54,851 nucleotides of DNA from Akkermansia muciniphila (GTDB lineage: Bacteria; Verrucomicrobiota; Verrucomicrobiia; Limisphaerales; F1-80-MAGS106), in contig CAMBEJ010000018.1 of NCBI GenBank assembly GCA_945865375.1, positions 1-54,851 of the forward strand, written 5' to 3'. Positions within the stretch are counted from its first letter, which is position 1; each line of letters starts with the position of its first letter. This document shows positions 43,517-52,924 of the stretch, piece after piece. The position numbers and the translations under genes were made by a program. The notes under the pieces are model-generated. The model was given only the letters and a program-made list of their open reading frames with translations. It searched no databases and was not told where the DNA came from.

Positions 43517-44079
43517 GGGCTGTTCGCTGAAGCGAGCCATTGCCCGCACTGGATGCCATGTTTGAGGCAGTAGGCCGCGTTGACAACGTATTTATCCGCC
43601 CAGTGTTTTAGTCCGTCGCGTTCCTCCGTTCTCAGAGGTCGAACCACCTTCGCGGGGGAGCCGAGCACCATGGAGCCATCTGGGATCTGGGTTCCAGGAG
43701 TGACCAATGCATTGGCACCGATCAAGCATTGGTTGCCGATCACGGAACCGTCGAGGACCGTGGCTCCCATCCCGATCAAGCACTCGTCTCCCACGACACA
43801 AGCGTGGACGACCGCGCCATGTCCGACGGTGACATAATCTCCCACGACACAAGGAAAGTCCTCGGCCAGGTGCAGCACGGCGTTGTCTTGGATATTTGAG
43901 TAGCGACCCACCTGGATGAAGTTGATATCCCCTCGGAGCACGGCGTTATACCAAACGCTTGAACCGGTCCCGAGTCGCACATCGCCCAGAACCACCGCGC
44001 CTTGGGCGATGTAAACGCCTTTCCCTAAAGTCGGTTTTCGACGCAGAAAAGTGTCGAGCCGCGCCATGAGTGCATCCAT
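43513..44079 (-). CDS. Gamma-carbonic anhydrase-like hexapeptide-repeat protein
   Basis: A 188-aa left-handed beta-helix protein. It has hexapeptide repeats through YIAQGAVVLGDVRLGTGSSV, VWYNAVLRGD, NIQDNAVLHLAEDF, YVTVGHGAVVHACVVG and PGTQIPDGSMVLGSPAKVV. Three candidate zinc His are in NAVLH, GHGAVVH, matching the PaaY/YrdA/CaiE-type gamma-CA family. These may be carbonic anhydrases or acyl-CoA-related enzymes. The stop overlaps the helicase start by 4 bp, so the two are translationally coupled. Confidence 0.9.
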   Translation of the reverse strand: MDALMARLDTFLRRKPTLGKGVYIAQGAVVLGDVRLGTGSSVWYNAVLRGDINFIQVGRYSNIQDNAVLHLAEDFPCVVGDYVTVGHGAVVHACVVGDECLIGMGATVLDGSVIGNQCLIGANALVTPGTQIPDGSMVLGSPAKVVRPLRTEERDGLKHWADKYVVNAAYCLKHGIQCGQWLASANSP

Positions 44080-44552
44080 GTGTTCGTGAACCCGGGCCGA
44101 TTTTTAGCCGCCCGATTCGACACTCTAAACGGCATCCGGGAATTTCGGCAAAAGAATAAGCAAAACGGCTGCGGAATATTTAGATCCCACGTTGGGGCGG
44201 ATTGGACAAGGGGAGCCTTTGCTGTGGGCTCATGGTGGGTGCAACTCACGGTTTCCGGGAGGTGTCGTTCGGAGGACAATACCTACCGCAGAGTGGGAAG
44301 AGTAACCACGGATAACACGGATAGCACGGATAAAGTACCCCTCTCAGCTCCCTTTCCTCATCCGTGGTGTCACTTCAGCGTGGTTAAGCGGCGGGATACC
44401 CGCGTCAGGGGAGGCGACCTCGGATAACGTGAGTTGCACCCGCTCATGGTCGAATTCGACTAAACGACTGGCTTTTTACGCAACTAGGCGCTAGGCTCAG
44501 GCGGTCCGGCCCTCTGTCGGTCCATGTCTGCTCAGGCTACAGAGCTCACTTT
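44080..44552. other. Intergenic region containing a MITE-like element
   Basis: No gene is seen. The 473-bp gap contains the 205-bp inverted-repeat element at 44237-44441 with its flanking direct repeats. Outside it nothing was recognised. Promoters for the two divergent flanking genes should lie here. Confidence 0.55.
44237..44441. mobile_element. MITE-like non-autonomous element with 14-bp TIRs and 9-bp target duplication
   Basis: The ends are perfect inverted repeats: GGGTGCAACTCACG (44237-44250) and CGTGAGTTGCACCC (44428-44441). Immediately outside each end is the same nonamer, GCTCATGGT (44228-44236 and 44442-44450), as expected of a target-site duplication. The interior has no open reading frame of note. 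It holds a CACGGATAA/CACGGATAG/CACGGATAA direct repeat and an inner inverted repeat, ACCACGGAT facing ATCCGTGGT. The structure fits a transposon-derived MITE mobilised in trans; the parent transposase is not in the window. Confidence 0.85.
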
Positions 44553-45497
44553 ATGAACGCGGGTCACCACGGCGAGGAAAGTCCGCCGAAACAGCATCGT
44601 CCAAAGCGGCGTATCCCCCGTTCATTCAAGGAATTAACACCGACCAACGCGTTCAACCCACGAACGTTTTTTCGCGAAATGGTTTGGAAGGCCCTTCTCA
44701 CCCGCCGCGTCGGCGCACACAAGTGCCCTCAATATCCTGAACTGACAGACAACCAGCTCGCCCTGACGTGGATCGGGCACGCCTCGTTCCTCGTTCAGTT
44801 TCCAGGGCTGAACGCCTTGATCGATCCCAATTTTGCGAACTGGTTGTTCTTGCTCAAACGCCTGAAGCACGCCGGGCTCAAACTCAAGGACCTTCCGCCA
44901 ATCGACTTGGTTCTGCTCACCCACGCCCACTTCGACCATTTCCATCGTCCGAGCCTGAAGAAACTCGTTTCGCCCAAGATCGCCATTGTGCCTTGGGGGG
45001 TGGGGGATCTGGCCCGCGGTCTGGGCTTCGGACGCATCATCGAGCTGGAGTGGTGGGACAGCTTTTCCCACGGCGATTGGAAGGTCACATTGACACCCTG
45101 CAAACATTGGGGTGCGCGGGTTCTGAGCGACCACCATCGAGGTTATGGAGGCTATCTTCTGGAGTACCGTGGGCGCCGCATCTATCACGCCGGCGATAGC
45201 GCGTATTTTGAGGGGTTCAAGGAAATTGGGGAACGGGCACCTCCTGAGATAGCGCTGCTTCCGATTGGCGCTTATTTCCCTGATTCATTTCGCAACGTCC
45301 ATATGGGCCCCGACGAAGCGATGCAGGTGTTTCGAGATGTCAAAGCGGACCTGCTTGTGCCGATGCACTATGGAAGCTTCAAACTTTCGTTCGAATCCAT
45401 GGAGGAACCTCCCAGATGGCTGATGGATTTGGCACTCCAAGCCGGCCTGGAGAACCGTGTGCGGATCCTTGAGGAAGGTGTCCCGGCAGTATTCTGA
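44553..45497 (+). CDS. MBL-fold hydrolase, NAPE-PLD/UlaG-like
   Basis: A 314-aa metallo-beta-lactamase-fold protein. It has WIGHASFLVQFPGLNALIDP, the metal motif LLTHAHFDHFHRPS, TPCKHWGAR, YHAGDSAYFEGF and LLVPMHYGSFKLSFE. The pattern (lipid or phosphodiester hydrolase NAPE-PLD, UlaG lactonase) is clear, but the substrate is not. No signal peptide is visible; the first 40 residues are basic. It is followed 80 bp later by a PanB-like gene on the same strand. Confidence 0.9.
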   Translation: MNAGHHGEESPPKQHRPKRRIPRSFKELTPTNAFNPRTFFREMVWKALLTRRVGAHKCPQYPELTDNQLALTWIGHASFLVQFPGLNALIDPNFANWLFLLKRLKHAGLKLKDLPPIDLVLLTHAHFDHFHRPSLKKLVSPKIAIVPWGVGDLARGLGFGRIIELEWWDSFSHGDWKVTLTPCKHWGARVLSDHHRGYGGYLLEYRGRRIYHAGDSAYFEGFKEIGERAPPEIALLPIGAYFPDSFRNVHMGPDEAMQVFRDVKADLLVPMHYGSFKLSFESMEEPPRWLMDLALQAGLENRVRILEEGVPAVF

Positions 45498-45576
45498 GCC
45501 CCACTGAGCCCCCCTCTGACGGGTCATCGCTCCCGCAGCACGCGCAATTGACAATCTGTATTGATCCACACACAGG

Positions 45577-46419
45577 ATGATCGCACACTGTTCAACCATG
45601 CTGAGACCGCATAAGAAATACTCCGTTTTCGACCTTCGACAACTCAAGGGCAAGCGCTGCCTGATCCATGTCCATGTGAAATCCCCGGAGGAGGCGGCGG
45701 CGGCGGAGGCCGCTGGTATCGACTTGTTGAGTTGCAGTTTCGACTCGCCGGCAACGCAGGCCCGATTGCCGCTTCTAGCGGCGGCGGCACCAAATAGTTT
45801 CATCTCGGGAGCGACCCCGCACGGGATGGCTTCGCCGGACGAGGCGATCCGCGTCGGATTCCATGCGTTGGAGCTAGGTGCCAGCTCGGTCTATTGCTCC
45901 GCGAGCCCTCGGATGATCGAGGCAATGGCGCGCGAGGGAATCCCGGTGGTCGGCCACCTAGGAATGGTTCCACGCCAGGCGACCTGGACAAATGTTCGGG
46001 CGATTGGCAAGACCGCCATCGAAGCCGAGCAGCTCTACCAACAAATGAAGCGCCTGGAAAATGCGGGCGCCTATGCGGCGGAACTTGAATTGGTACCGCA
46101 CCAGCTCGCGGCCTACTTCTGCAGGAAAACTTCCCTGCTCTTGATGTCGTTAGGCTCCGGCAGCGGCTGCGACTCCCAATTCTTGTTCTCCGACGACATC
46201 CTTGGAGACTACGACGAACGCATCCCTCGCCATGCCAAGGCATACAGGAACTTTGCCAAAGAGTACGAACGCCTTCAGGGCGAGCGTATCGAGGCGTTCA
46301 AGGAATACGCTGCGGATGTGAGGAGCGGGCGTTTTCCGGAAGCTGGCCACCTCGTCGCTATGGATGAGGGGGTGTTCAACGACGCCGTCACTTCGATCGA
46401 AGCGAACGGCAACGCGTGA
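45577..46419 (+). CDS. PanB-like (ketopantoate hydroxymethyltransferase family) protein, divergent
   Basis: A 280-aa TIM-barrel protein related to PanB: GHLGMVPRQ matches the PanB GHLGLTPQ block, and EAEQLYQQMKRLENAGAYAAELELVP matches the segment before the catalytic Glu. The usual metal-binding Asp of VGDSLG and of ADLPF, and the KIEGG Glu, are replaced (LSCSFDS, SGATPHG, YCSASPR). It is therefore unlikely to be authentic pantothenate-pathway PanB. ATG 45577 or ATG 45598 (MLRPHKKYSVFDL) may be the start. The metabolite it acts on is unknown. Confidence 0.75.
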   Translation: MIAHCSTMLRPHKKYSVFDLRQLKGKRCLIHVHVKSPEEAAAAEAAGIDLLSCSFDSPATQARLPLLAAAAPNSFISGATPHGMASPDEAIRVGFHALELGASSVYCSASPRMIEAMAREGIPVVGHLGMVPRQATWTNVRAIGKTAIEAEQLYQQMKRLENAGAYAAELELVPHQLAAYFCRKTSLLLMSLGSGSGCDSQFLFSDDILGDYDERIPRHAKAYRNFAKEYERLQGERIEAFKEYAADVRSGRFPEAGHLVAMDEGVFNDAVTSIEANGNA

Positions 46420-46651
46420 TCCCAAGGAATGCTGCCAAAGCAAGTGGAGCCTCGCCATGACAACTCAAGCACCAGGCTAAACAGGGTCGGTTTGCGGAGT
46501 TCCGAACAACGAATCCCGTGCGACCGATTCGACGAACTGCTCCGGTCAGCGCCACGGTCGGTCGTCAATGTCAGGGCAAAAGGAGGTTGAGATTCAAGTT
46601 AATCGAGGAAAGGATCGGGCAGGGCCTCGTGGACTGGATGCGCCCTTGAGC

Positions 46652-46684
46652 AAAAAAAAGGAGGCCCGGCATTGCCGGGCCTCC
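46652..46684 (-). terminator. Strong intrinsic terminator after the RRM gene
   Basis: A perfect 11-bp stem (GGAGGCCCGGC at 46660-46670 with GCCGGGCCTCC at 46674-46684) has a 3-nt loop. On the minus strand it is followed directly by a run of eight T (46659-46652). It lies 21 bp beyond the stop of the minus-strand RRM gene. Confidence 0.92.
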
Positions 46685-46705
46685 ATGAAAGCGAAAGACG
46701 CTAGA

Positions 46706-47044
<339 letters not shown>

Positions 47045-47424
47045 GTGATGTTTTACTGTCCTAAACTAACCGTTGCAATCTCCAGACTGTTCCCGAACGT
47101 CGGGTCTAAAATCATCACTGAATCGAGTTCAACTGAGGATTCACCATGCCTTGAAAGAAAGTGACAAGCTATCGAACAGAGGACTCACTATGCCGGTTTT
47201 CGGCAAGATTGCAACTAGTATCCTCATTTTTTTCAAGAGAGCCCATTTTGGCATCTCGAACGGAGGGTTGTCTTGGGCGCCTGCACACGAACCCAGCAGT
47301 GGAAAGGGTGGGGGCTGGGCTTGGAAAAGGCGAGGCTCCTCAGTTTGTCCCATTTTCTGCTCCACACGGCGTCAAGGCACGCTAATCTGTCCTTGGCGCA
47401 TGACCCACGCGCGCCTTGAGTGGC
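47045..47424. other. Divergent region between RRM and mutS genes
   Basis: A 380-bp non-coding stretch that must carry promoters for both flanking genes. On the minus strand a weak TTGCAA-N17-TAAAAC pair ends only 5 nt before the RRM ATG. Nothing else was recognised. Confidence 0.4.
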
Positions 47425-50082
47425 ATGGCAGAAGACCCACAATTAACGCCCATGATGGTGCAGTATCGCCGAATCAAAAGCGAGCTGCCGCCCGACGCGC
47501 TCCTGCTGTTTCGACTCGGCGATTTCTACGAGTTGTTCTTCGAGGACGCACAAACGGGTTGCCAAATCTTGAACGTGGCGCTCACCAAGCGGGGCGTTGT
47601 GCCAATGTGCGGTATTCCCTACCATGCAGCGGGAGCCTATATCGCGCGCATTCTCAGGGCGGGCCGCAAAGTCGCGATTTGCGATCAGGTCGAGGAAGCG
47701 CGCCCTGGCAAACTGGTCAAACGCGAAGTCACCCAGGTTCTGAGCCCGGGGACGCATTTCGATGAGCGGCTGCTCAACGCCACGCAAAGCAATTATCTGG
47801 TCGCCATTTACGAATCAGGAGGCCATTATGGACTCGCAGTTGTGGAGCTGACGACTGCGGAGTTTAAAGCCACGGAAATAGAAGATGACGCAGCGCTGGC
47901 GATGGAGCTCGACAGGCTCCGCCCAGCGGAGGTGGTTTACCCGTCTGAAGCGGGTTCTCTCCGGTCTTTCCTGGCCTCGCGGTTCAAATTCATCGCGGGC
48001 TGCGAAGACTGGGTTTTCGCTCCCGAAACCGCTCAGTTTACGATGCGTGAACACTTTAAAGTAGCCTCCCTGGACGGTCTCGGACTCCGGGGTCGAAACC
48101 TCGCCGTGGGGGCTGCGGGAGGCGTGTTGCATTACCTCGCCCAAAGTCTTCGCCGCGATGTGTCCCACCTCACCCGCTTTCAGTTTTACCAGGCCTCCGA
48201 CTATCTCATCCTGGATACGGTCACGGTCAGGAATCTTGAGGTGATCGAACCCCTCCACAAGGAAGCGGCCCGTGACGCTTCGCTGTTCGGTGCGCTCAAC
48301 CGAACCTCCACGCCCATGGGAGCGCGCCGCTTGCGTGACTGGCTCTCCAGGCCCCTGGCCCAGGTTGAGGCCATCCGGCAACGTCAGGAGGCTGTCGAGA
48401 GTTTCATGGGGAACGCGAGCGTCTTAGAACAGTTTCGAACCGGCCTCGGCGAAGTCCGGGACCTCGAGCGGACGTTGGGCCGGTTGAGCACCGGTTCAGG
48501 CAACGGGCGCGATCTGGTTGCGCTGCGGCTGGCGCTTGAGCAGTTGCCTCCACTGCGCGCCGTGCTGAAAGAGGTCTCACCGTGCCTCTCTGCATCGCCG
48601 ACTTTCCCGCTGCTGGACGCTTCGATTCGGAACACGGCGCTCCCTTCCAATGACGCGTGGCTGGACACCCCCGCCCGGCCTCCGCTCATCTTGGAATTGG
48701 AGGGACAGATCGCCGAGGCACCCGATCTCGTCAGCCTCATCCGGCGTGGCCTTGTGGACGGACCGCCGCTCACGGTGAAGGAGGGGGGATTGATTCGCGA
48801 GGGGTTCGACTCCCAACTGGATGAGCTGCGCCGCGCGGGCAGCGAAGGCAAGGACTGGATCGCACGTCTCCAACAACAGGAGATCGAGTCCACCGGGATC
48901 TCGTCGCTGAAAGTCCGCTTTAATTCCGTGTTTGGTTATTACATCGAGGTCACCAAATCGAACCTCGACAAGGTCCCCCCGGCTTACATTCGCAAGCAGA
49001 CCATCGCGAATGGGGAGCGTTTCATCACCCCCGAGCTGAAAGCGATGGAGGGGAAAATCCTGGGCGCGGAAGAGCGCTCAATCAAACTCGAGTATGAACT
49101 CTTCCAAAGAATCAGGGAAACTGTGCTCGTCGAGGTCCCTCGAATCCAGCAAACTGCCGCTGCCTTGGCGCAGCTCGACGTGCTTGCGGCATTTGCTGAA
49201 ACCGCGCGCCTCTACAACTTCTGCCGCCCACAAGTCTGTGCTGAAACAATTCTGGAAATTCACGAAGGTCGCCATCCGGTGCTCGATCAGTCCCTGCTCG
49301 ACGAAAAGTTCGTTCCGAATGACACCCATCTCGATAGCGCGAACCGCCAGGTCGCGATCATCACCGGTCCCAACATGGCCGGAAAAAGCACTTTTATAAG
49401 GCAGGTCGCCCTCATCACTCTGATGGCGCACACCGGGTGTTTTGTCCCCGCCACAAAAGCGCGCATCGATCTCGTGGACCGCATCTTCACACGCATCGGA
49501 GCGAGCGACGACCTCTCGCGTGGGCAATCGACATTCATGGTGGAGATGAGCGAAACGGCCAACATCCTCAACAACGCCACCTCGAAAAGCCTCGTGATCC
49601 TGGATGAGGTGGGGCGCGGCACCAGCACCTTCGACGGGCTGAGCCTCGCTTGGTCGATTGTCGAGCACCTGCACAACCAGGTGGGGGCGAAAACACTTTT
49701 TGCCACCCATTATCATGAGCTCACCGAGCTGGCTGGCCGCTTGCCGCGGGTGCGAAATTTCAACGTCGCCGTGCGCGAGTGGAACGATCAAATCATCTTC
49801 CTGCGCAAGATCGTGGAGGGCGGTGCTGACAAGAGCTACGGCATTCAGGTCGCGCGCCTCGCGGGAGTGCCGCATTCGGTCCTGGACCGAGCGAGGGACA
49901 TTTTGCGCAACCTCGAGGAGGCGGAATTGACGCCCGAAGGCCAGCCGCGCGCCATAGGTCGCCACCGCGCCGAGAGGGAGAAGTTAAAACGCCTCGCCCC
50001 CACGTCTCAATTGGACCTCTTCTCCATGGGTGAGACTCAAACTCCGCTTCGAAAACCCGCGCATGAACCCGAACCCTCCTAG
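47425..50082 (+). CDS. mutS: DNA mismatch repair protein MutS
   Basis: An 885-aa MutS1-type protein. ATG 47425 (MAEDPQLTPMMVQYRRIK) was preferred to TTG 47416. The mismatch-wedge FYE (34-36 in LFRLGDFYELFFEDA) marks a true mismatch-recognition MutS. Walker A is GPNMAGKST at about 648, followed by GASDDLSRGQSTFMVEM, LVILDEVGRGTSTFDGLSLA and FATHYHEL. Length is typical. It binds mispairs and recruits MutL (not in the window). The 3' end overlaps the start of the AAA-like/FHA gene by about 20 bp, so expression may be linked. Confidence 0.96.
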   Translation: MAEDPQLTPMMVQYRRIKSELPPDALLLFRLGDFYELFFEDAQTGCQILNVALTKRGVVPMCGIPYHAAGAYIARILRAGRKVAICDQVEEARPGKLVKREVTQVLSPGTHFDERLLNATQSNYLVAIYESGGHYGLAVVELTTAEFKATEIEDDAALAMELDRLRPAEVVYPSEAGSLRSFLASRFKFIAGCEDWVFAPETAQFTMREHFKVASLDGLGLRGRNLAVGAAGGVLHYLAQSLRRDVSHLTRFQFYQASDYLILDTVTVRNLEVIEPLHKEAARDASLFGALNRTSTPMGARRLRDWLSRPLAQVEAIRQRQEAVESFMGNASVLEQFRTGLGEVRDLERTLGRLSTGSGNGRDLVALRLALEQLPPLRAVLKEVSPCLSASPTFPLLDASIRNTALPSNDAWLDTPARPPLILELEGQIAEAPDLVSLIRRGLVDGPPLTVKEGGLIREGFDSQLDELRRAGSEGKDWIARLQQQEIESTGISSLKVRFNSVFGYYIEVTKSNLDKVPPAYIRKQTIANGERFITPELKAMEGKILGAEERSIKLEYELFQRIRETVLVEVPRIQQTAAALAQLDVLAAFAETARLYNFCRPQVCAETILEIHEGRHPVLDQSLLDEKFVPNDTHLDSANRQVAIITGPNMAGKSTFIRQVALITLMAHTGCFVPATKARIDLVDRIFTRIGASDDLSRGQSTFMVEMSETANILNNATSKSLVILDEVGRGTSTFDGLSLAWSIVEHLHNQVGAKTLFATHYHELTELAGRLPRVRNFNVAVREWNDQIIFLRKIVEGGADKSYGIQVARLAGVPHSVLDRARDILRNLEEAELTPEGQPRAIGRHRAEREKLKRLAPTSQLDLFSMGETQTPLRKPAHEPEPS

Positions 50083-51676
50083 CTTTTTCGTGACGGGCGG
50101 CACTCTCCGCTCCGAAGCCAGTTGCTACGTCGAACGGCGGGCTGACCACGAGCTGATGGATGGGTTGCTCCATGGAGATTTTTGCTATGTCCTGACGGCC
50201 CGCCAGATGGGCAAGTCCTCCCTCATGAGCCGGGCCGCCGCCCGCCTAAAAGCCGCCAACGTCAGTGTGGTCACTCTCGACCTCACCGCCATCGGCCAGA
50301 ATCTAACCAACGAACAATGGTATGACGGACTCACTCTGCACATGGCGCGCCAGTTGGGGTTGGAGGAGCAAGTGGAGTCGTTCTGGAAGGCGAACGACCG
50401 CCTCGGAGGGTTGCAACGCACGATGGCTGCTCTGCAACAAGTGATGCTGCCAAACCTAGCCCAAACCCTCCAGCCCACAGCCCCCTCCTCGCACCCCGAT
50501 TCCACGAGCCCTGCCGCAGCCATGGGACGCACCGGACCGGGCACCGTGCCGAGGTTGGTGATTTTTGTCGATGAGATCGATGTCGTCCGAAGCCTGCCGT
50601 TTTCGACAGACGAGTTTTTTGCCGCGATTCGCGGGTGCTACAATCGCAGACCGATCGAGCCGGACCTCGAACGGCTCACTTTTTGTCTGCTGGGGACCGC
50701 TTCTCCAGCGGAATTGATCCGAGATTCCAGAACCACCCCATTTCATATCGGCCGACGGATTGAAGTCACGGATTTCACTCCCGAAGAGGCTTCTCCCTTG
50801 ATCGATGGGCTGGCTCTTTCAGTGGGTTCCTCCAGATCAAATCCGGCGCGCACGCTGGAACTATTCGACCGGATCCTGCTCTGGACCAACGGGCATCCTT
50901 ACCTTACCCAACGTCTCTGCATGGCCGCCGCTGAGGTGCTCCCTCTCTCGCCCGACACGCCCGCGAACAGTTTGATTGACATGCTCTGCGAGCAGACGTT
51001 CCTCACTCCGCGTGCGCGGGAGCTCGATGATAATTTGCTCTTCGTTCGCGAACGCATCTTGCGCGGCGCGGGGGACCCCATTCGGAGGCTTTGTCTTTAC
51101 GAGGAAATCCGCAGTGGCAAGATCGTGCGTGATAACGATGCCGATGAAGTCATCGATCAGCTCCGGTTGGCCGGGATCGTGCGATCAGAGTACGGCGAAC
51201 TCCAGGTGCGCAACAGGATCTATCACGAGGTGTTTGACGACGCTTGGACGGAGATCCACCTGCCTTTCGGTGAGCTTGAAAAACCGGGTGGCGAGAGGTT
51301 GCGCCTGAAGAACAATTGCTTCATCGGCCGCGCCGCCCTGAATGATGTGGTCCTGCTCGATGACAAAGTCTCTCGCCGCCATGCGCAGATTCAAATGCTG
51401 GCTCCAGGTGATTACACCCTCCAAGATCTCGGCAGCAGCAATGGCACTTTCCTAAACGAACGTGCTCTCGACCAGCCTCTCCTTCTCCAGGATGGGGCGC
51501 GGATCGATATCGGGCCTTTCCGCCTGATTTTCCATCAGGTGCGAAAGCCTGCCACGAGCGCGCTCATCGATGGAGTCACCGGCTTTTTTCAACGGACGTC
51601 CACCACTTTCACGAAGCAGAATCGACCGTCCGATAAAGGCGGCTCAAACCCTGGTACCACACCTGGCGGATCCTGA
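50063..51676 (+). CDS. AAA-like (AAA_35) ATPase fused to an FHA domain
   Basis: A 537-aa fusion. The N-terminal AAA-like domain (about 8-330) has FFVTGGTLRSEASCYVERRA, P-loop TARQMGKSS (45-53), LDLTAIGQNLTNEQWY and Walker B VIFVDEIDVVRSLPFSTDEF. These are hallmarks of the STAND-like AAA_35 family usually attached to sensor domains. The C-terminal FHA (about 414-500) has CFIGRAALNDVVL, RRHAQIQML and DLGSSNGTFLNERAL, a full phosphothreonine-reading face. It is likely a phospho-regulated switch. ATG 50063, overlapping the end of mutS, was preferred to GTG 50030. The partner kinase is unknown; the kinase at 14473 is distant. Confidence 0.9.
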   Translation: MNPNPPSFFVTGGTLRSEASCYVERRADHELMDGLLHGDFCYVLTARQMGKSSLMSRAAARLKAANVSVVTLDLTAIGQNLTNEQWYDGLTLHMARQLGLEEQVESFWKANDRLGGLQRTMAALQQVMLPNLAQTLQPTAPSSHPDSTSPAAAMGRTGPGTVPRLVIFVDEIDVVRSLPFSTDEFFAAIRGCYNRRPIEPDLERLTFCLLGTASPAELIRDSRTTPFHIGRRIEVTDFTPEEASPLIDGLALSVGSSRSNPARTLELFDRILLWTNGHPYLTQRLCMAAAEVLPLSPDTPANSLIDMLCEQTFLTPRARELDDNLLFVRERILRGAGDPIRRLCLYEEIRSGKIVRDNDADEVIDQLRLAGIVRSEYGELQVRNRIYHEVFDDAWTEIHLPFGELEKPGGERLRLKNNCFIGRAALNDVVLLDDKVSRRHAQIQMLAPGDYTLQDLGSSNGTFLNERALDQPLLLQDGARIDIGPFRLIFHQVRKPATSALIDGVTGFFQRTSTTFTKQNRPSDKGGSNPGTTPGGS

Positions 51677-51741
51677 CATTGAAACGCCGAGCCACCCGAG
51701 TCAGGACCGCGCTCCACCGCCGCAAGAAATTGAACAGAGAC

Positions 51742-51783
51742 TTGCATCTCCTTGCTAAAGGTGCTTCAAGAAAGGAGATGCAA
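51742..51783 (+). promoter_or_regulatory. Hairpin sequestering SD and start codon of the MBL gene
   Basis: TTGCATCTCCTT (51742-51753) and AAGGAGATGCAA (51772-51783) form a perfect 12-bp stem with an 18-nt loop. The right arm contains AAGGAG and the ATG at 51778. In the mRNA this would block initiation at that ATG unless the stem opens, like a translational switch. The spacing of AAGGAG to ATG is zero, which is suboptimal for initiation. Confidence 0.55.
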
Positions 51784-52869
51784 CCCTTGATCTCCTATAG
51801 CACGGCCCGTCCGCTCCGTTCATGGACCGTCATCCTGGCTCTTTTCGCGGCCGTTTCCATGGCCTCCGCCGCCTCCGGCAAACCTCTCGGCATCTATTGG
51901 GTCGATGTTGAAGGCGGTGCCGCCACCCTGATTGTCACTCCGTCCGGGGAGTCCGTTCTCATCGACACCGGAATGCCCGGTGTGCGCGATCCCGGCCGGA
52001 TTCATCGAGTGGCCCGCGAAGCAGCAGGCCTGAGTAAAATCGACCACCTCATCGTGACACACATGCACCTCGACCACTTCGGCGGCGCGTCTGAGTTGTC
52101 TCAGCTCATCCCGATTGGCCACGTGCATGACAACGGAATTCCTGATCAAGATCCCGATGGCAATGCGGCCAACCGAAGTTTTCCGCTGACCATTAAACCC
52201 TATCGCGAGATGAAGGTGCAGAAGCGGTCGGTGCTGCACCCAGGCGATGAAATTCTCGAGAAACACGTGCCGCTCGGCATGCCAAAACTTTCACTCCGAT
52301 GCCTCGCCGCAAAACAGAAGTTTGTGTTGCCGAAAGCAGGCTCCCTAAGCACCAGTCCCAATCCCATCTGCCACAAAGCCGAATCCAAACCCATCGACAC
52401 GTCAGACAATGCCAACAGCATCGCGTTGCTGCTTGAATTTGGTGATTTCCGGTTCTTCGTAGGGGGCGACATGTCGTGGAATGTGGAGGCCGGCTTGGTT
52501 TGCCCGCTGGACCGGGTTGGAAAGGTGGATGTTTATCAAGTGAACCACCACGGTCTGGACGTGAGCAATAACCCGATCCTGGTGCGGACGCTCGAGCCCA
52601 CGGTCGCGGTGATGAGCAACGGAACCTCCAAGGGATGCGGACCTGACACGTTCAGAACCCTGAAAGCGACCTCCTCGATCCAGGCCATTTATCAGATCCA
52701 CAAGAACTTGCGCCAGGACAAAGAGATCAACACCGTGGCAGCTCACATTGCCAACCAAGCTCAAGAATGCACGGCCAACCATATTGAACTTTCGGTGAAC
52801 GGGGACGCGAAAACCTACACCGTCAGCATCCCCGCAACCAAACACCAAGCTACTTACGCCACAAAGTGA
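51778..52869 (+). CDS. Exported MBL-fold hydrolase, ComEC-like
   Basis: A 363-aa protein. ATG 51778 gives a signal peptide (MQPLISYSTARPLRSWTVIL then AAVSMASAASG). The MBL fold follows: IYWVDVEGGAATLIVTPSGE, VLIDTGMPG, HLIVTHMHLDHFGGAS, VGGDMSW and YQVNHHGLDVSNNP. The ComEC/Rec2-type MBL pattern is evident but there is no competence membrane part, so it is a stand-alone periplasmic hydrolase of unknown substrate. TTG 51679 is an alternative start that adds a very basic leader. The start region forms a strong inverted repeat (51742-51783). Confidence 0.85.
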   Translation: MQPLISYSTARPLRSWTVILALFAAVSMASAASGKPLGIYWVDVEGGAATLIVTPSGESVLIDTGMPGVRDPGRIHRVAREAAGLSKIDHLIVTHMHLDHFGGASELSQLIPIGHVHDNGIPDQDPDGNAANRSFPLTIKPYREMKVQKRSVLHPGDEILEKHVPLGMPKLSLRCLAAKQKFVLPKAGSLSTSPNPICHKAESKPIDTSDNANSIALLLEFGDFRFFVGGDMSWNVEAGLVCPLDRVGKVDVYQVNHHGLDVSNNPILVRTLEPTVAVMSNGTSKGCGPDTFRTLKATSSIQAIYQIHKNLRQDKEINTVAAHIANQAQECTANHIELSVNGDAKTYTVSIPATKHQATYATK

Positions 52870-52924
52870 CGGGATCCGACAGCCCTAGCACTCAGGTAAA
52901 AAATAGGGCCACCATGCTCTGCTT

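Noticed and set aside
45548..45578. TTGACA upstream of the PanB-like gene as a promoter
   Set aside because: No acceptable -10 hexamer is found at 16-18 bp.
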